A stretch of 64,000 nucleotides of DNA from UBA2031 sp037189985. GTDB taxonomy: Bacteria; Pseudomonadota; Gammaproteobacteria; Pseudomonadales; Moraxellaceae. The translations under genes and the position numbers were made by a program. Position 1 is the first letter of the stretch; every line of letters begins with the position of its first letter. Shown piece by piece: positions 45,202 through 54,129 of the stretch. The notes below the pieces were generated by a model. It made no database searches and was not told the DNA's origin. It saw nothing but the letters and a program-made list of their open reading frames with translations. The stretch lies in the NCBI GenBank assembly GCA_037189985.1, contig JBBCJX010000005.1, forward strand, positions 10,659 to 74,658, given 5' to 3'.

Positions 45202-46338
45202 TCAGCCGACCAGCTGCTTTTCCTTGATCTCTGCCAGGCTCTTGCAGTCGATGCAGAGCGTGGCAGTGGGGCGTGCTTCCAGGCGGCGTATGCCGATTTC
45301 CACGCCGCAGTCGTCGCAGTAACCGTAGTCTTCCTTTTCGATGCGTTCCAGCATCTGGTCGATTTTCTTGATCAGCTTGCGCTCGCGGTCGCGTGTGCGC
45401 AGTTCCAGGGAAAACTCTTCTTCCTGGGTGGCGCGGTCGTTCGGGTCGGGCAGGCTGCCGGACTCGTCCTGCATGTGGTGCACGGTGCGATCCACTTCTT
45501 CCATGAGTTCGCGCTTCCAGGACAGCAGGATGATGCGGAAGTGATCCTGCTGGCGCGGGTTCATGTATTCCTCGTTCTTACTCTCCAGATAGGGCGGTGT
45601 GCCATGGATGAGCATGTTGCCCGGGGGCAGGGGTTTTGAAGAGGAGGATTTGGTGGCTGCCTTGGCAGCAGGTTTGGCGGTTTCTGTTTTCACGGGCACG
45701 GGTTTGCTGGATGGGATGGGTGTTGCCTTGGTAGCCGCCGAGGGGGCAGCCGGTGAGGGCTTGCTCTCGGGGGCCTTGGCAACGGGGGTTTTGGCAGCGG
45801 GCTTTACCGCTGCCGGTTTTTTGTCAGCCGCCGGTTTGCTGGCTGCCGCAGGCGTGGCCTTGACGGGCTTGGCCGGTGCCTTGGCGGCGACGGGCTTGCT
45901 GACGGGTTTTTCCGTTGTCTTTTTTGCGGGTGCCTTTTTCTCCGTTACCACTTTGCCGGCCGGTTTTGGGGGCGTCTTGGCAGCGGGTTTTGCTGGGGCT
46001 TTCGCCGGTTTTGCTGCGGGCTTTGCAGCAGGCTTGGCCGGGGCTTTGGCAACAGGTTTTGCGGGCGCCTTGGCCGGAGTCTTGCTGGCGGGTTTGGCGG
46101 GTGATTTGGCCGCAGGCTTGTCAGCCGTTTTCTTGGCTGGCGCTTTCGGGGCAGCCGGCTTTGCGGGCGCCTTGGCAGGAGTCTTGGCCGGTTTGGCGGG
46201 TGCCTTTGCAGCAGGCTTTGCTGGTGTCTTCTTGGCAGGTGTTGTTGCCTTGCCGCTGCCTGTTTTCTTGGCCGGCGTTCCTGCCGTTGCTGGCGTTTTC
46301 TTTCCGGTCTTCGTCTTGTCAGCCGTAGCCATTGCCAT
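45202..46338 (-). CDS. dksA: RNA polymerase-binding factor DksA with a 239-residue Lys/Pro/Ala-rich N-terminal tail
   Basis: The last 139 residues (about 240-378) are a complete DksA: a coiled coil with the tip motif DPNDRA (Asp298, Asp301, Ala303) that inserts in the polymerase secondary channel with ppGpp, and a four-Cys zinc finger at 341, 344, 362 and 365. Residues 1-239 are a low-complexity basic domain of irregular PAKP/PAKK/AAKP repeats resembling histone H1 tails and the AlgP family. Ordinary DksA has about 150 residues. The frame is uninterrupted and the repeat codons are varied, so it looks maintained. The second Met (46332) is better spaced from GAGGGG. Confidence 0.93.
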   Translation of the reverse strand: MAMATADKTKTGKKTPATAGTPAKKTGSGKATTPAKKTPAKPAAKAPAKPAKTPAKAPAKPAAPKAPAKKTADKPAAKSPAKPASKTPAKAPAKPVAKAPAKPAAKPAAKPAKAPAKPAAKTPPKPAGKVVTEKKAPAKKTTEKPVSKPVAAKAPAKPVKATPAAASKPAADKKPAAVKPAAKTPVAKAPESKPSPAAPSAATKATPIPSSKPVPVKTETAKPAAKAATKSSSSKPLPPGNMLIHGTPPYLESKNEEYMNPRQQDHFRIILLSWKRELMEEVDRTVHHMQDESGSLPDPNDRATQEEEFSLELRTRDRERKLIKKIDQMLERIEKEDYGYCDDCGVEIGIRRLEARPTATLCIDCKSLAEIKEKQLVG

Positions 46339-46434
46339 ATCCCCTCAGGCGCGCATGAAACGCCATCTATATCAAGAAGCGATTGGCCGGACAACCTGCA
46401 CAGCCCCGCAAGGCGGACTGGCTGGCCGGAGTGC

Positions 46435-46758
46435 TCACGGTGTGGCCGAGAGCCATATGCTGCCGTCAATGATGCTGATCGGCACGGTAGTCAGCGATTC
46501 GCCCTGGCAGGGGCCGAACACGCAGAAGCCATCCTCGATCTGGAAAAGTGCGCTGTGGTTGATGCACTGGATATAGCGTTGCTCGGTATCCAGGAAAACA
46601 TCCGGCTGGAAGTTCAGCTCAATGCCAAGGTGCGGGCACTGGTTGCGGTAGGCAAAGACCTCGCGGCCCTGGCGTACCAGCACGACTTCGCCGTCAGGCG
46701 AGGGAACACCGATGGCATCGCCATCAGGAATATCGTCCAGTGTGCAAAGCTTGAGCAT
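46435..46758 (-). CDS. Rieske [2Fe-2S] ferredoxin-like protein
   Basis: 107 residues from ATG 46758 (MLKLCTLDDIPDGDA). The Rieske ligands are intact: Cys41-Pro-His43 (CPHLG) and Cys65-x2-His68 (CINH). This is the small NirD/HcaC-type ferredoxin that usually passes electrons to oxygenases or reductases. No partner enzyme is encoded nearby. The 33-codon upstream extension crosses into a repeat element and is rejected. The MITE-like element ends 10 bp from its start. Confidence 0.92.
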   Translation of the reverse strand: MLKLCTLDDIPDGDAIGVPSPDGEVVLVRQGREVFAYRNQCPHLGIELNFQPDVFLDTEQRYIQCINHSALFQIEDGFCVFGPCQGESLTTVPISIIDGSIWLSATP

Positions 46759-46768
46759 TCCGGCCTCT

Positions 46769-47036
46769 AGGGTCTGTTGCCGTTTTTCAGGTAGTGGCGT
46801 TGCCCCCGGGAAGGGAGCCAGGCAAGGCACGACCGACGTGGTGTGGTCATTCCACACGAGGAGGAAGCAACGCCGTATGGCACCCTTCCCGGGGGCAACC
46901 CGAAGGGCTGGGCCTGTTTTGGCCCACTGCGGCGTCGTTCATCGCTCATGTACATTGAGTACACCACGCTCTTCACTTCTTGCACTGGGCCAAAACAGAC
47001 TCCAGCGCCGCCACCTGAAAAACGGCAACAGACCCT
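46769..47036. mobile_element. 268-bp MITE-like element with nested inverted repeats
   Basis: Perfect 24-bp terminal inverted repeats (46769-46792 and 47013-47036, outer end AGGGTCTGTTGCCG). Inside are a perfect 17-bp pair (46799-46815 with 46882-46898, GTTGCCCCCGGGAAGGG) and a 13-bp pair of CTGTTTTGGCCCA type near 46917 and 46987. A small GTGTGG/CCACAC hairpin is also present. No transposase. No target duplication could be fixed. It fills the 343-bp gap between the Rieske and kinase genes. Confidence 0.7.
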
Positions 47037-47101
47037 GCGCGGCGCGCGATTATAGGGATTTGCGCCAGCGAAGCCAGCGCATCGTGCTTTCCCGTCCCGC
47101 C

Positions 47102-48109
47102 TCAGCCGGCATTGAACTCGCGCAGCAGGGCGGCGTGGGTTTCAAGCGGCAGGCGCGGACCGAACTGGCTGACCACGCCAGCCGCAGCACGGCTGGCCAG
47201 CGCACCGGCACGGGCAGGCTCCCAGCCTCGGGTCAGGCCGAAGAGGTAGGCACCGGCAAACATGTCGCCCGCGCCATTGGAGTCCACCGGGGTGGCGGGA
47301 GTGGCTGCAATCGCGATCTGCTGCTGGCCGTCCCAGATCAGGGCACCCTTGCTGCCCCGGGTGATCACGACCTGCCGGGCCACGGTCTTCAGGGCCTCCA
47401 GCGCGCTGTCCACGGACAGGGTGTCGCTCCACAGGCAGGCTTCTTCTTCGTTGCAGAACAAGAGGTCCACGCCGTCATCCAGCATTTCGGCCAGGCCGGG
47501 CTTGAAGAAGCGCACCATGGCCGGGTCGGAGAAGGTCATGGCAATCGACACGCCGTTGCTGCGGGCGATGCCCCTGGCCTCACGGACGGCAGCCCGCGCG
47601 GAGTCGGAGCTGACGAGATAGCCTTCGATGTACAGCCAGCGTGAGGCCGCCAGCGCCTCGGGCACCAGTTCGCTCACGGCCACATCCGAGGTGATGCCGA
47701 GGAAGGTGTTCATGGTGCGCTCGCTGTCCGGCGTGACCATGACCACGCAGGTACCGGAAACACCATTCGGGCGCTCCGGTTTCAGGTTGCTGGAGACGCC
47801 GGCGGCATGCAGGTCGTGTACGTAGAAGTCACCGGTGCCGTCATTGGCGACCTTGCAGGAGTAGAAGCTGCGCCCGCCAAAGGCCGACACGGCAATGATG
47901 GTGTTGGCGGCAGAGCCGCCACTGGCGCGCTTTTCCAGGCCGAACTCGCTGTCCAGCGCGGCCAGGAGCCGCTGCTGCGGCTCTTCTTCCACCAGCGTCA
48001 TCTGGCCCTTGGCAATCCCGTGGCGGGACAGGAAGTCGTCGGTGACACGGTATTCCGCATCAACCAGTGCATTGCCGATGGCGTAGACATCAAAACGGTG
48101 GGCAGACAT
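47102..48109 (-). CDS. PfkB-family sugar/nucleoside kinase (adenosine kinase-like)
   Basis: 335 residues. Ribokinase fold with the GGSAANTI motif near 64-71 (substrate side) and the PfkB signature DSNGAGDMFAGAYLFGL near 270-286, where the GAGD aspartate is the catalytic base. The N-terminus YAIGNALVDAEYRV is typical of the adenosine kinase-like branch. The substrate cannot be read from sequence. It is divergent from mrcB, with 120 bp between starts. Confidence 0.92.
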   Translation of the reverse strand: MSAHRFDVYAIGNALVDAEYRVTDDFLSRHGIAKGQMTLVEEEPQQRLLAALDSEFGLEKRASGGSAANTIIAVSAFGGRSFYSCKVANDGTGDFYVHDLHAAGVSSNLKPERPNGVSGTCVVMVTPDSERTMNTFLGITSDVAVSELVPEALAASRWLYIEGYLVSSDSARAAVREARGIARSNGVSIAMTFSDPAMVRFFKPGLAEMLDDGVDLLFCNEEEACLWSDTLSVDSALEALKTVARQVVITRGSKGALIWDGQQQIAIAATPATPVDSNGAGDMFAGAYLFGLTRGWEPARAGALASRAAAGVVSQFGPRLPLETHAALLREFNAG

Positions 48110-48186
48110 CAGGTATTTCCGTAGCCGGTTACAAAAGTCGGGCGATTATGCGGCGCACCCGCACTGGCCGCCAGAGGTCGCTGCGC

Positions 48187-48192
48187 TAGAAT
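48187..48192 (+). promoter_or_regulatory. Putative mrcB promoter -10
   Basis: TAGAAT in the context GCTAGAATCGGCGCC, 37 bp before the ATG. The -35 is weak. The context is shared with the putative yhbY and tyrS promoters. Confidence 0.4.
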
Positions 48193-48229
48193 CGGCGCCA
48201 TTCAACCTCCTTCCGGCAAAACCCGTCCC

Positions 48230-50527
48230 ATGGCTGCTTCTCCCTCCCGCGGTTTCGTGATCACGGCACTGCTGCTCCTGCTGGTTGTCCTGCTGCTGGC
48301 CGTTGTCGGCGTGGGCCTCTACGTGCTCAAGCTCGACAGCACGGTGCGCGAGAAGTTCGAGGGCAAGCGCTGGGCGATTCCGGCGCGTGTGTATGCACGG
48401 CCACTGGAGCTTTATGCCGGTGCGCCGTTGTCCCTGCGTGATGTGCAGCAGGAATTGCGTTTGCTGAATTACCGCGAGCAGGCACCCTCGTCGCCGGGAA
48501 CCTGGCAGGTGAAGGGCAATGAAATGCAGATGCACACCCGCGGGTTTTCCTTTGCAGACGAAGCCGAGGAGGCACAGGTGCTGCGCCTGCGCTTCAACGG
48601 CAACACGCTTGCCGATGTAGCCAGTACCTTGCCCAGTGATCGCGGTGTGGTGCGCCTCGAGCCCATGGTGATCGGCGGCATCTATCCCAAGCAGAATGAA
48701 GACCGCGTGCTCATGCAGCTTGCCGAGGCTCCACCCTACCTCGTGGATGCGCTGCTGGCAACGGAGGACCGTGCGTTCTACAGCCATCACGGCATTTCCC
48801 TGCGCGGCATCCTGCGCGCCATGTGGGTCAACATGACGGCGGGCGGTTTGCAGCAGGGTGGCAGCACCCTCACTCAGCAGTTGGTGAAGAATTTTTATCT
48901 CACGAGCGAGCGCACGCTGACCCGCAAGATCAATGAAGCCTTCATGGCCATCCTGCTGGAAATCCATTACGAGAAAGATGAAATCCTGGAAACTTATCTG
49001 AACGAGGTCACGCTGGGGCAGAGTGGCGACCGTTCCGTAAACGGTTTCGGTCTGGCGTCGCAGTTTTTCTTTGGTCAGCCAGTTTCCGAGCTGGATTTGC
49101 CGCAGGTTGCCTTGCTGGTCGGCATGGTGCAGGGGCCGTCGTATTACAACCCGCGACGCAATCCGCAACGTGCCACGGCACGGCGCAATCTTGTGATCGA
49201 CAACCTGTTGGTGGAAGGAAAGATCACGGCCGAGCAGGCCGCTGCCGCGAAGAAAAAGCCGCTGGGCGTGATTGCCCGGCCAACTGCGGCAACGACGGTT
49301 TATCCGGCCTTCATTGATCAGGTCCGCCGCCAGTTGCATGTGGAGTACAAGGAAGAAGACCTCTCTTCCGACGGCCTGCGTATTTTCACCACGCTGGACC
49401 CGCAAGTGCAGAATGCGGCGCAGGCTGCTTTTGATGGCAACATCAGCCGCCTGAAAAAATCCGGCGCCAAGCGCCTTGCCGCCGTACAGGGTGCCATGGT
49501 GGTGTCGAATCCCGAGAGTGGTGAATTGCTGGCCATCATCGGGGGCAGCGGGGATTTCACCGGATACAACCGCGCGCTGGATGCCCGTCGCCAGATCGGA
49601 TCGCTGGTAAAGCCGGCAGTTTATCTCACCGCACTGGAGTCGGGGCAGTACACGCTGGCAACGCCGCTGGATGACAGTCCGGTGTCATTGCAGAGCCAGG
49701 GCGGCAAACTCTGGGAGCCCAAGAACGACGACGGCGAAAGTCACGGCATCGTGCCTTTGTATGTGGCCCTTTCACGCTCCTATAACCAGGCCACCATCCG
49801 CATGGGCGTCACCGTGGGTGTGCCGGCGGTGGTGGGCACGCTGAAGCGCCTGGGTGTGCAACAACACATCGAGCCTTATCCTTCCCTCATGCTGGGTGCC
49901 ATCGACATGGCGCCGCTGGATGTGTTGTCGCTGTTTCAGGTGTACGCCAGCGGTGGCTTCCGCACGCCGCCGCGCAGCATCCGTGAGGTCGTCGATGCCA
50001 AGGGCAAGCCGCTCAAGCGTTATGGCCTGGCAGTGGAGCAGGTGGCGGACCAGGCATCGGTCTATCTTGTGAATTACGCCTTGCAGCAAACAATGCGTGC
50101 CGGCACGGGGGCGAGCGCCTATCGCAGCCTGCCGGCTGATCTGGTGATGGCGGGCAAGACCGGAACCACCAATGACCTGCGTGATGCCTGGTTTGCCGGC
50201 TACACTGGCAATTATCTGGCGGTGGTCTGGGTCGGTAATGACGACAACACGCCCACCGGGCTGTTTGGTGCCAGCGGTGCGCTACCGGTCTGGACCGATA
50301 CCATGAAGCAGCTCAATCCGGTTTCGCTGGTGCAGGTGCAGCCGGAAAACGTGGAGTGGCACTGGGCCGACAAGAGCAGCGGCCAGCTTTCAGCAGAGAA
50401 GTGCGATGGCGCTGTGTTCATTCCCTTCCGCAGCGATACCGTGCCGCAGGAAATGGTGCCCTGTGCCCAGGGTGGCATCCCGGCTGTGCTGGATGGCGTT
50501 TTCCGGCGCGTCATTGATTGGTTCTGA
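48230..50527 (+). CDS. mrcB: Penicillin-binding protein 1B, bifunctional transglycosylase/transpeptidase
   Basis: Polymerises and cross-links peptidoglycan. The protein has 765 residues with one N-terminal membrane helix (about 10-32), a UB2H regulatory domain (about 60-150), a GT51 transglycosylase with catalytic Glu179 (EDRAFYSHHG) and QGGSTLTQQLVKN, and a transpeptidase with Ser458 (SLVK), S517-Y-N and K643-T-G. The UB2H region suggests activation by an LpoB-type lipoprotein; the next gene encodes a TPR lipoprotein, as in Pseudomonas, though it is not obviously LpoB. Confidence 0.95.
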   Translation: MAASPSRGFVITALLLLLVVLLLAVVGVGLYVLKLDSTVREKFEGKRWAIPARVYARPLELYAGAPLSLRDVQQELRLLNYREQAPSSPGTWQVKGNEMQMHTRGFSFADEAEEAQVLRLRFNGNTLADVASTLPSDRGVVRLEPMVIGGIYPKQNEDRVLMQLAEAPPYLVDALLATEDRAFYSHHGISLRGILRAMWVNMTAGGLQQGGSTLTQQLVKNFYLTSERTLTRKINEAFMAILLEIHYEKDEILETYLNEVTLGQSGDRSVNGFGLASQFFFGQPVSELDLPQVALLVGMVQGPSYYNPRRNPQRATARRNLVIDNLLVEGKITAEQAAAAKKKPLGVIARPTAATTVYPAFIDQVRRQLHVEYKEEDLSSDGLRIFTTLDPQVQNAAQAAFDGNISRLKKSGAKRLAAVQGAMVVSNPESGELLAIIGGSGDFTGYNRALDARRQIGSLVKPAVYLTALESGQYTLATPLDDSPVSLQSQGGKLWEPKNDDGESHGIVPLYVALSRSYNQATIRMGVTVGVPAVVGTLKRLGVQQHIEPYPSLMLGAIDMAPLDVLSLFQVYASGGFRTPPRSIREVVDAKGKPLKRYGLAVEQVADQASVYLVNYALQQTMRAGTGASAYRSLPADLVMAGKTGTTNDLRDAWFAGYTGNYLAVVWVGNDDNTPTGLFGASGALPVWTDTMKQLNPVSLVQVQPENVEWHWADKSSGQLSAEKCDGAVFIPFRSDTVPQEMVPCAQGGIPAVLDGVFRRVIDWF

Positions 50528-50630
50528 CCAGCACAAGCTTTTCTGTGGATTATCTTGCTGCAAGGAAAATGCGCTAAGGTCTTGTGCTCTCCACCATGGG
50601 TGGACAAAGGAATAGGGCAGGAAAGCTGTG

Positions 50631-51227
50631 ATGCGGGTTTTTATTTTTTCCATCCTGACGGTTGCGGCATTGGCGGGTTGCTCGCACTCGCCGCCGCTTG
50701 TCCGGGATGTTCCTGTCGTTGATTCGCGCGTACCCCAAGTGGTGACGCCTCCCCCTGCTGCATCCACACCTTCGGCGCCGGCGACACGGCAACCTGCTGT
50801 CACACCAACGCCGGGTGTGCTTTATCCCCAAGCGGCACATCGTCCGCCGCAACCTTCCCGGCAACTTGCCGATGGCTCGCAGGTTCCTGCCGTGCAAAGC
50901 CTGCTGGCAAGCTCGGAGCGCGCATTGGCTCGTGGTGAAACTGATATTGCTGCTGTCAGCCTGGAGAGGGCGCAGCGTCTGGCGCCGCAGTCGGCCACGG
51001 TCTATCAGCGCCTGGCCGATGTGCGCTTGCGCCAGGAGCGTCCGGCCGAGGCAGAACAGCTGGCGAGGAAGGCCTTGGCATTTACCAATCACCCGACACA
51101 GCAGGCCGCCATCTGGCGCCAGATAGCGGCTGCCCGCCAGCAGCAGGGAAAGGCCGCGGCAGCGCAGGAAGCTGCTGATCGTGCCAGTTTGCTGGAAGGG
51201 AGAGCACCTGTTGAGGCTTTGCCTTGA
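50631..51227 (+). CDS. TPR-containing lipoprotein downstream of mrcB
   Basis: 198 residues from ATG 50631 (a GTG precedes it), with AGGA upstream. Signal peptide with lipobox LAGC, the lipidated Cys near residue 17. A Pro/Ser/Thr-rich linker (about 20-85) leads to two or three TPR-like helices (about 90-190). A protein of this layout follows the PBP1b gene in Pseudomonas and may help activate or place the synthase at the outer membrane. That role is inferred from position only. Confidence 0.85.
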   Translation: MRVFIFSILTVAALAGCSHSPPLVRDVPVVDSRVPQVVTPPPAASTPSAPATRQPAVTPTPGVLYPQAAHRPPQPSRQLADGSQVPAVQSLLASSERALARGETDIAAVSLERAQRLAPQSATVYQRLADVRLRQERPAEAEQLARKALAFTNHPTQQAAIWRQIAAARQQQGKAAAAQEAADRASLLEGRAPVEALP

Positions 51228-51278
51228 TGGCACATGGATCAAGGCCGCACAAAAAACCACGACATCAGGATGCATGAC

Positions 51279-52157
51279 ATGAAAGGACGCCTGTTTTTCT
51301 GCTTTGTTTTTTTGATGACGGGCATGCAGTCAACTCTCGCTGAGCAGGCTGACACAGCAGGCACGACCTCCGAAGCCTTGTCAGCTCCCATGCAGCAGAC
51401 CTTGCTGACTGCTGCCACACCTCAGCCTGACCGTGGCATCAGTGCACATGAGCCGGTGTATTTCATGTGGGCCAGCAACTGGCGCGGCGAGGGTCATTAC
51501 GGCGCCAAGTTCCAGTTCAGCCTGAAGTACCGCCTGCTGCATCCCGAGGATCAGGAAAAGCAGCAGTGGTGGGAGCGCTTCTACTTCGCGTACACGCAAA
51601 CATCATTATGGGATCTGGAGGCCGACTCCAAGCCTTTCCGTGACTCCGCCTACCGCCCTGAAATGTTCTGGGACCAGCCAGAGTTTTCTGCATTTCCATC
51701 GGTAGAAACTCTGGCCGGCATGCGCTTTGGTATCGGGCATGAATCCAATGGCCGGGACGGGACGGATTCGCGCAGTATCAACATTGCGTATGTACGCCCG
51801 ACATTCACATTTCCTGCGACACGCAACCGCGGTTACGTCTGGAGCTTTGCGCCCAAGGTCTACACCTACCTCGACAAGTCGGACAACCCGGACATTGCCG
51901 ACTACCGTGGCTACGGGGATTTTCTGGTGCGGCTCAAGAAGGATGATTCCTGGGAATATTCCGCGCTGTTGCGCAAAGGCATGAAGAGTTCTTACGGCAG
52001 CATACAGCTGGATGCGAGTTATCCCTTCCGCGGCTTCTTGCGCAATCTCAACGGCTACCTGGCCTTGCAGTATTTCAACGGCTACGGCGAGACCATTCTG
52101 GATTACAACGTGAAGCAGCCGTCCCGCATCGGGATCGGCCTGGTGGTGGTGCGCTGA
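51279..52157 (+). CDS. pldA: Outer-membrane phospholipase A
   Basis: Hydrolyses phospholipids that reach the outer leaflet of the outer membrane. The protein has 292 residues from ATG 51279, chosen for AGGA eight bases upstream and a clean signal peptide (MKGRLFFCFVFLMTGMQSTLA). The catalytic triad is present with exact family spacing: His154 and Ser156 in GIGHESNGRDG and Asn168 in SRSINIAY. The rest is a 12-strand barrel with alternating aromatic residues. The longer frame upstream (to 51234) is unlikely. Confidence 0.93.
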   Translation: MKGRLFFCFVFLMTGMQSTLAEQADTAGTTSEALSAPMQQTLLTAATPQPDRGISAHEPVYFMWASNWRGEGHYGAKFQFSLKYRLLHPEDQEKQQWWERFYFAYTQTSLWDLEADSKPFRDSAYRPEMFWDQPEFSAFPSVETLAGMRFGIGHESNGRDGTDSRSINIAYVRPTFTFPATRNRGYVWSFAPKVYTYLDKSDNPDIADYRGYGDFLVRLKKDDSWEYSALLRKGMKSSYGSIQLDASYPFRGFLRNLNGYLALQYFNGYGETILDYNVKQPSRIGIGLVVVR

Positions 52158-52172
52158 TGGACTGCGGGAAAA

Positions 52173-52835
52173 TCAGCCGGCCTGTTCGGCGGCCTGCAGT
52201 ATGCCGGCAGCCACGGCATCGTCTTCTATCCTCACCATCTGCCTGATCAGATGGGCCAGCGAATCTGCCTTGAGCTTGACGTAAAGACGTGAGCGGTGTG
52301 ATTCCACGGTGCGCGTGGAAAGGCCGATGTCGCGCGCGATGAGTTTGTTGGGCTGTCCCTTCAGCATGCCTTCCAGCACTTGCAATTCGCGGTCGGACAG
52401 CAGCGTCAGCCGTGTGCGCAGGTCCGAGGTTTCGGCGTGGCTCTGATGACGCTCGATATCCTGCGCAATGCCTTTGCGTATGGCCTGCATCAGCGAGTGC
52501 TCGTCCACGGGCTTGGTGAGGAAGTCCACCGCGCCATGCTGGAAGGCACGTCGGCAGGCGGCAATGTCGCCATGGCCAGTGATGAAGACAATCGGTACTT
52601 CAATGCCGCGGTTTTTCAGCAGCTCTTGCAATGCCAGGCCCGAAAGCCCAGCCATGCGGATATCCAGCACCAGGCAGCCCACGGATTCCTTGTGCCAGCC
52701 TTCCAGAAAGCGTTCGGCACTGGCGAAGCTTTCCACATGCAGGCCGTAAGTGCTGATCAGCAGGTCCAGCGAGCGGCGCACGGCATCATCGTCATCGACA
52801 AGAAATACGGTGGGCTCTTGCAGGGGCGGGTTCAT
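52173..52835 (-). CDS. FixJ/TtrR-type response regulator
   Basis: 220 residues: a receiver domain (acidic pocket DDDD near 14-17, phospho-acceptor Asp58 in LVLDIRMAG, Lys in TKPVDE) and a LuxR-type helix-turn-helix at about 145-205 (LTLLSDRELQVLEGMLKG, ARDIGLSTRTVESHRSRL). Its ATG overlaps the kinase stop (ATGA), so the pair is translationally coupled. It is convergent with pldA. Target genes are not apparent in the window. Confidence 0.93.
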   Translation of the reverse strand: MNPPLQEPTVFLVDDDDAVRRSLDLLISTYGLHVESFASAERFLEGWHKESVGCLVLDIRMAGLSGLALQELLKNRGIEVPIVFITGHGDIAACRRAFQHGAVDFLTKPVDEHSLMQAIRKGIAQDIERHQSHAETSDLRTRLTLLSDRELQVLEGMLKGQPNKLIARDIGLSTRTVESHRSRLYVKLKADSLAHLIRQMVRIEDDAVAAGILQAAEQAG

Positions 52836-54010
52836 GCATCATCTCCTGGCGTGCAGAAAGGCAGTGAAAAACGGAAGCGTGCGCCTCCCTCGGGCGCATT
52901 GGCGGCACTGAGCTCACCGCCGGCTGCTTCCAGAATGGTGCGGCTGATGCTGAGCCCCAGCCCCATGCCATCCGTCTTGGTCGTGAAAAATCGTGTGAAA
53001 AGAGCCGTATCGGCTCCTGGAGGCAGACCGGGGCCTGAGTCGCTGACGGTGACCTGGACACGACCGCCTATTTGCTGTGTCACCACATGCAGGGTGCGCT
53101 GGTCGGCAGGCACGGCCTGCATGGCTTCGGCGGCATTGCGCAGGAGGTTGACCATCACCTGTTCCAGTTGCAGCGCATCCGCCAGCACCGGAGGACAGGG
53201 CTCGGTGCGCAGCGTCACGCGCACGGCATCTTCCGACAGCTTGTTGCTGAGCAGGGTCAGCGCGTTGATGACAACCTGATTGACGGCAACGGGCCTGAGC
53301 TCGAATCCCTGGCGTCCAACAAATGCCCGCAGGCGCTCGAGAATGCCAGCGGCACGTTTTGTCTGGCTGACAGTTTCCGCCAGCACTTCTGCCACGCGAT
53401 CAATGTCGGGTTCGTCTTCTGCCAGCAGGCGCATGGCGGCCTGGTTGAAACTCATGATGGCCGCCAGTGGCTGGTTCATTTCATGGGCGATACCGGTGGC
53501 CAGCTCGCTGACAGTGCCCAGGCGTGACATGTGCTGCAGAAGCAGTTCGTGCTCGCCACGGCGACTCAGGCTGCGTGAATCACTGCCCGTTTCGGCTGGG
53601 TAAAGATAAAGCAGGGCAAAGGGCCGCTGCCCGTCGGCCAGTGGCAGGACACGGCCTTGCATGGCGTGGCGGTGTCCGTCACAGACGAGGAGGGTGTCGG
53701 GGCGCAATGCCTGTTCACGCCGGCTGCGCAGGCAGCGCACCACGGGGTTATGTTGCCAGTCCCGGGCCAGTTCCCGCTCCAGCTGGAAGACCTGTCGCCA
53801 TGGCTGGCCACGCAACTGTTCTGCGCTCTGGCCGAGCAGGGTACAGGCCGCCGGATTGCTGCCACGCAGGGTCTGGCCGGCATCGATCAGCAGCAAGGGG
53901 TCGCGGACGGTCGCAAACAGCGACGACATGAGCGATGCGGGATAGCTCCCGGACCGGCGGGTCGTGCGCTGGACAGCACGAGACCGCAGGTTCGGCTGGT
54001 GGTACGGCAT
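52832..54010 (-). CDS. Soluble PAS-domain sensor histidine kinase (FixL-like)
   Basis: About 392 residues from ATG 54010; a later Met at 53929 would remove only a basic N-terminal stretch. A PAS domain (about 30-140, SSLFATVRDPLLLIDAG) is followed by the H-box GIAHEMNQPLAAIMSFNQA, N-box NLLRNAAEAM, and the ATP lid with SGPGLPPG and GMGLGLSIS. There is no membrane helix, so the signal is cytoplasmic. The HEMNQPLAAI H-box is of the FixL/DctB class. No heme-type histidine is obvious in the PAS domain. Confidence 0.9.
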   Translation of the reverse strand: MPYHQPNLRSRAVQRTTRRSGSYPASLMSSLFATVRDPLLLIDAGQTLRGSNPAACTLLGQSAEQLRGQPWRQVFQLERELARDWQHNPVVRCLRSRREQALRPDTLLVCDGHRHAMQGRVLPLADGQRPFALLYLYPAETGSDSRSLSRRGEHELLLQHMSRLGTVSELATGIAHEMNQPLAAIMSFNQAAMRLLAEDEPDIDRVAEVLAETVSQTKRAAGILERLRAFVGRQGFELRPVAVNQVVINALTLLSNKLSEDAVRVTLRTEPCPPVLADALQLEQVMVNLLRNAAEAMQAVPADQRTLHVVTQQIGGRVQVTVSDSGPGLPPGADTALFTRFFTTKTDGMGLGLSISRTILEAAGGELSAANAPEGGARFRFSLPFCTPGDDA

Positions 54011-54129
54011 CAAGACCCCTGGGAAAACTGCCGGATTGCCCGCCCTCAGGATGTGATCGGGGGCGTATTGGCGGATGGCAGGACCGTTCAATTGTTAATT
54101 ATTGTGAAGCGGCCTATTGAAAACGGGCC

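Noticed and set aside
45599..46576. A 325-codon plus-strand frame rich in Ala/Gly/Leu opposite dksA
   Set aside because: It is the complement of the Lys/Pro/Ala repeat tail of DksA, not an independent membrane protein.
46767..47055. Short ORFs on both strands of the MITE-like element
   Set aside because: They are by-products of the inverted repeats; no ribosome sites and no protein-like conservation expected.
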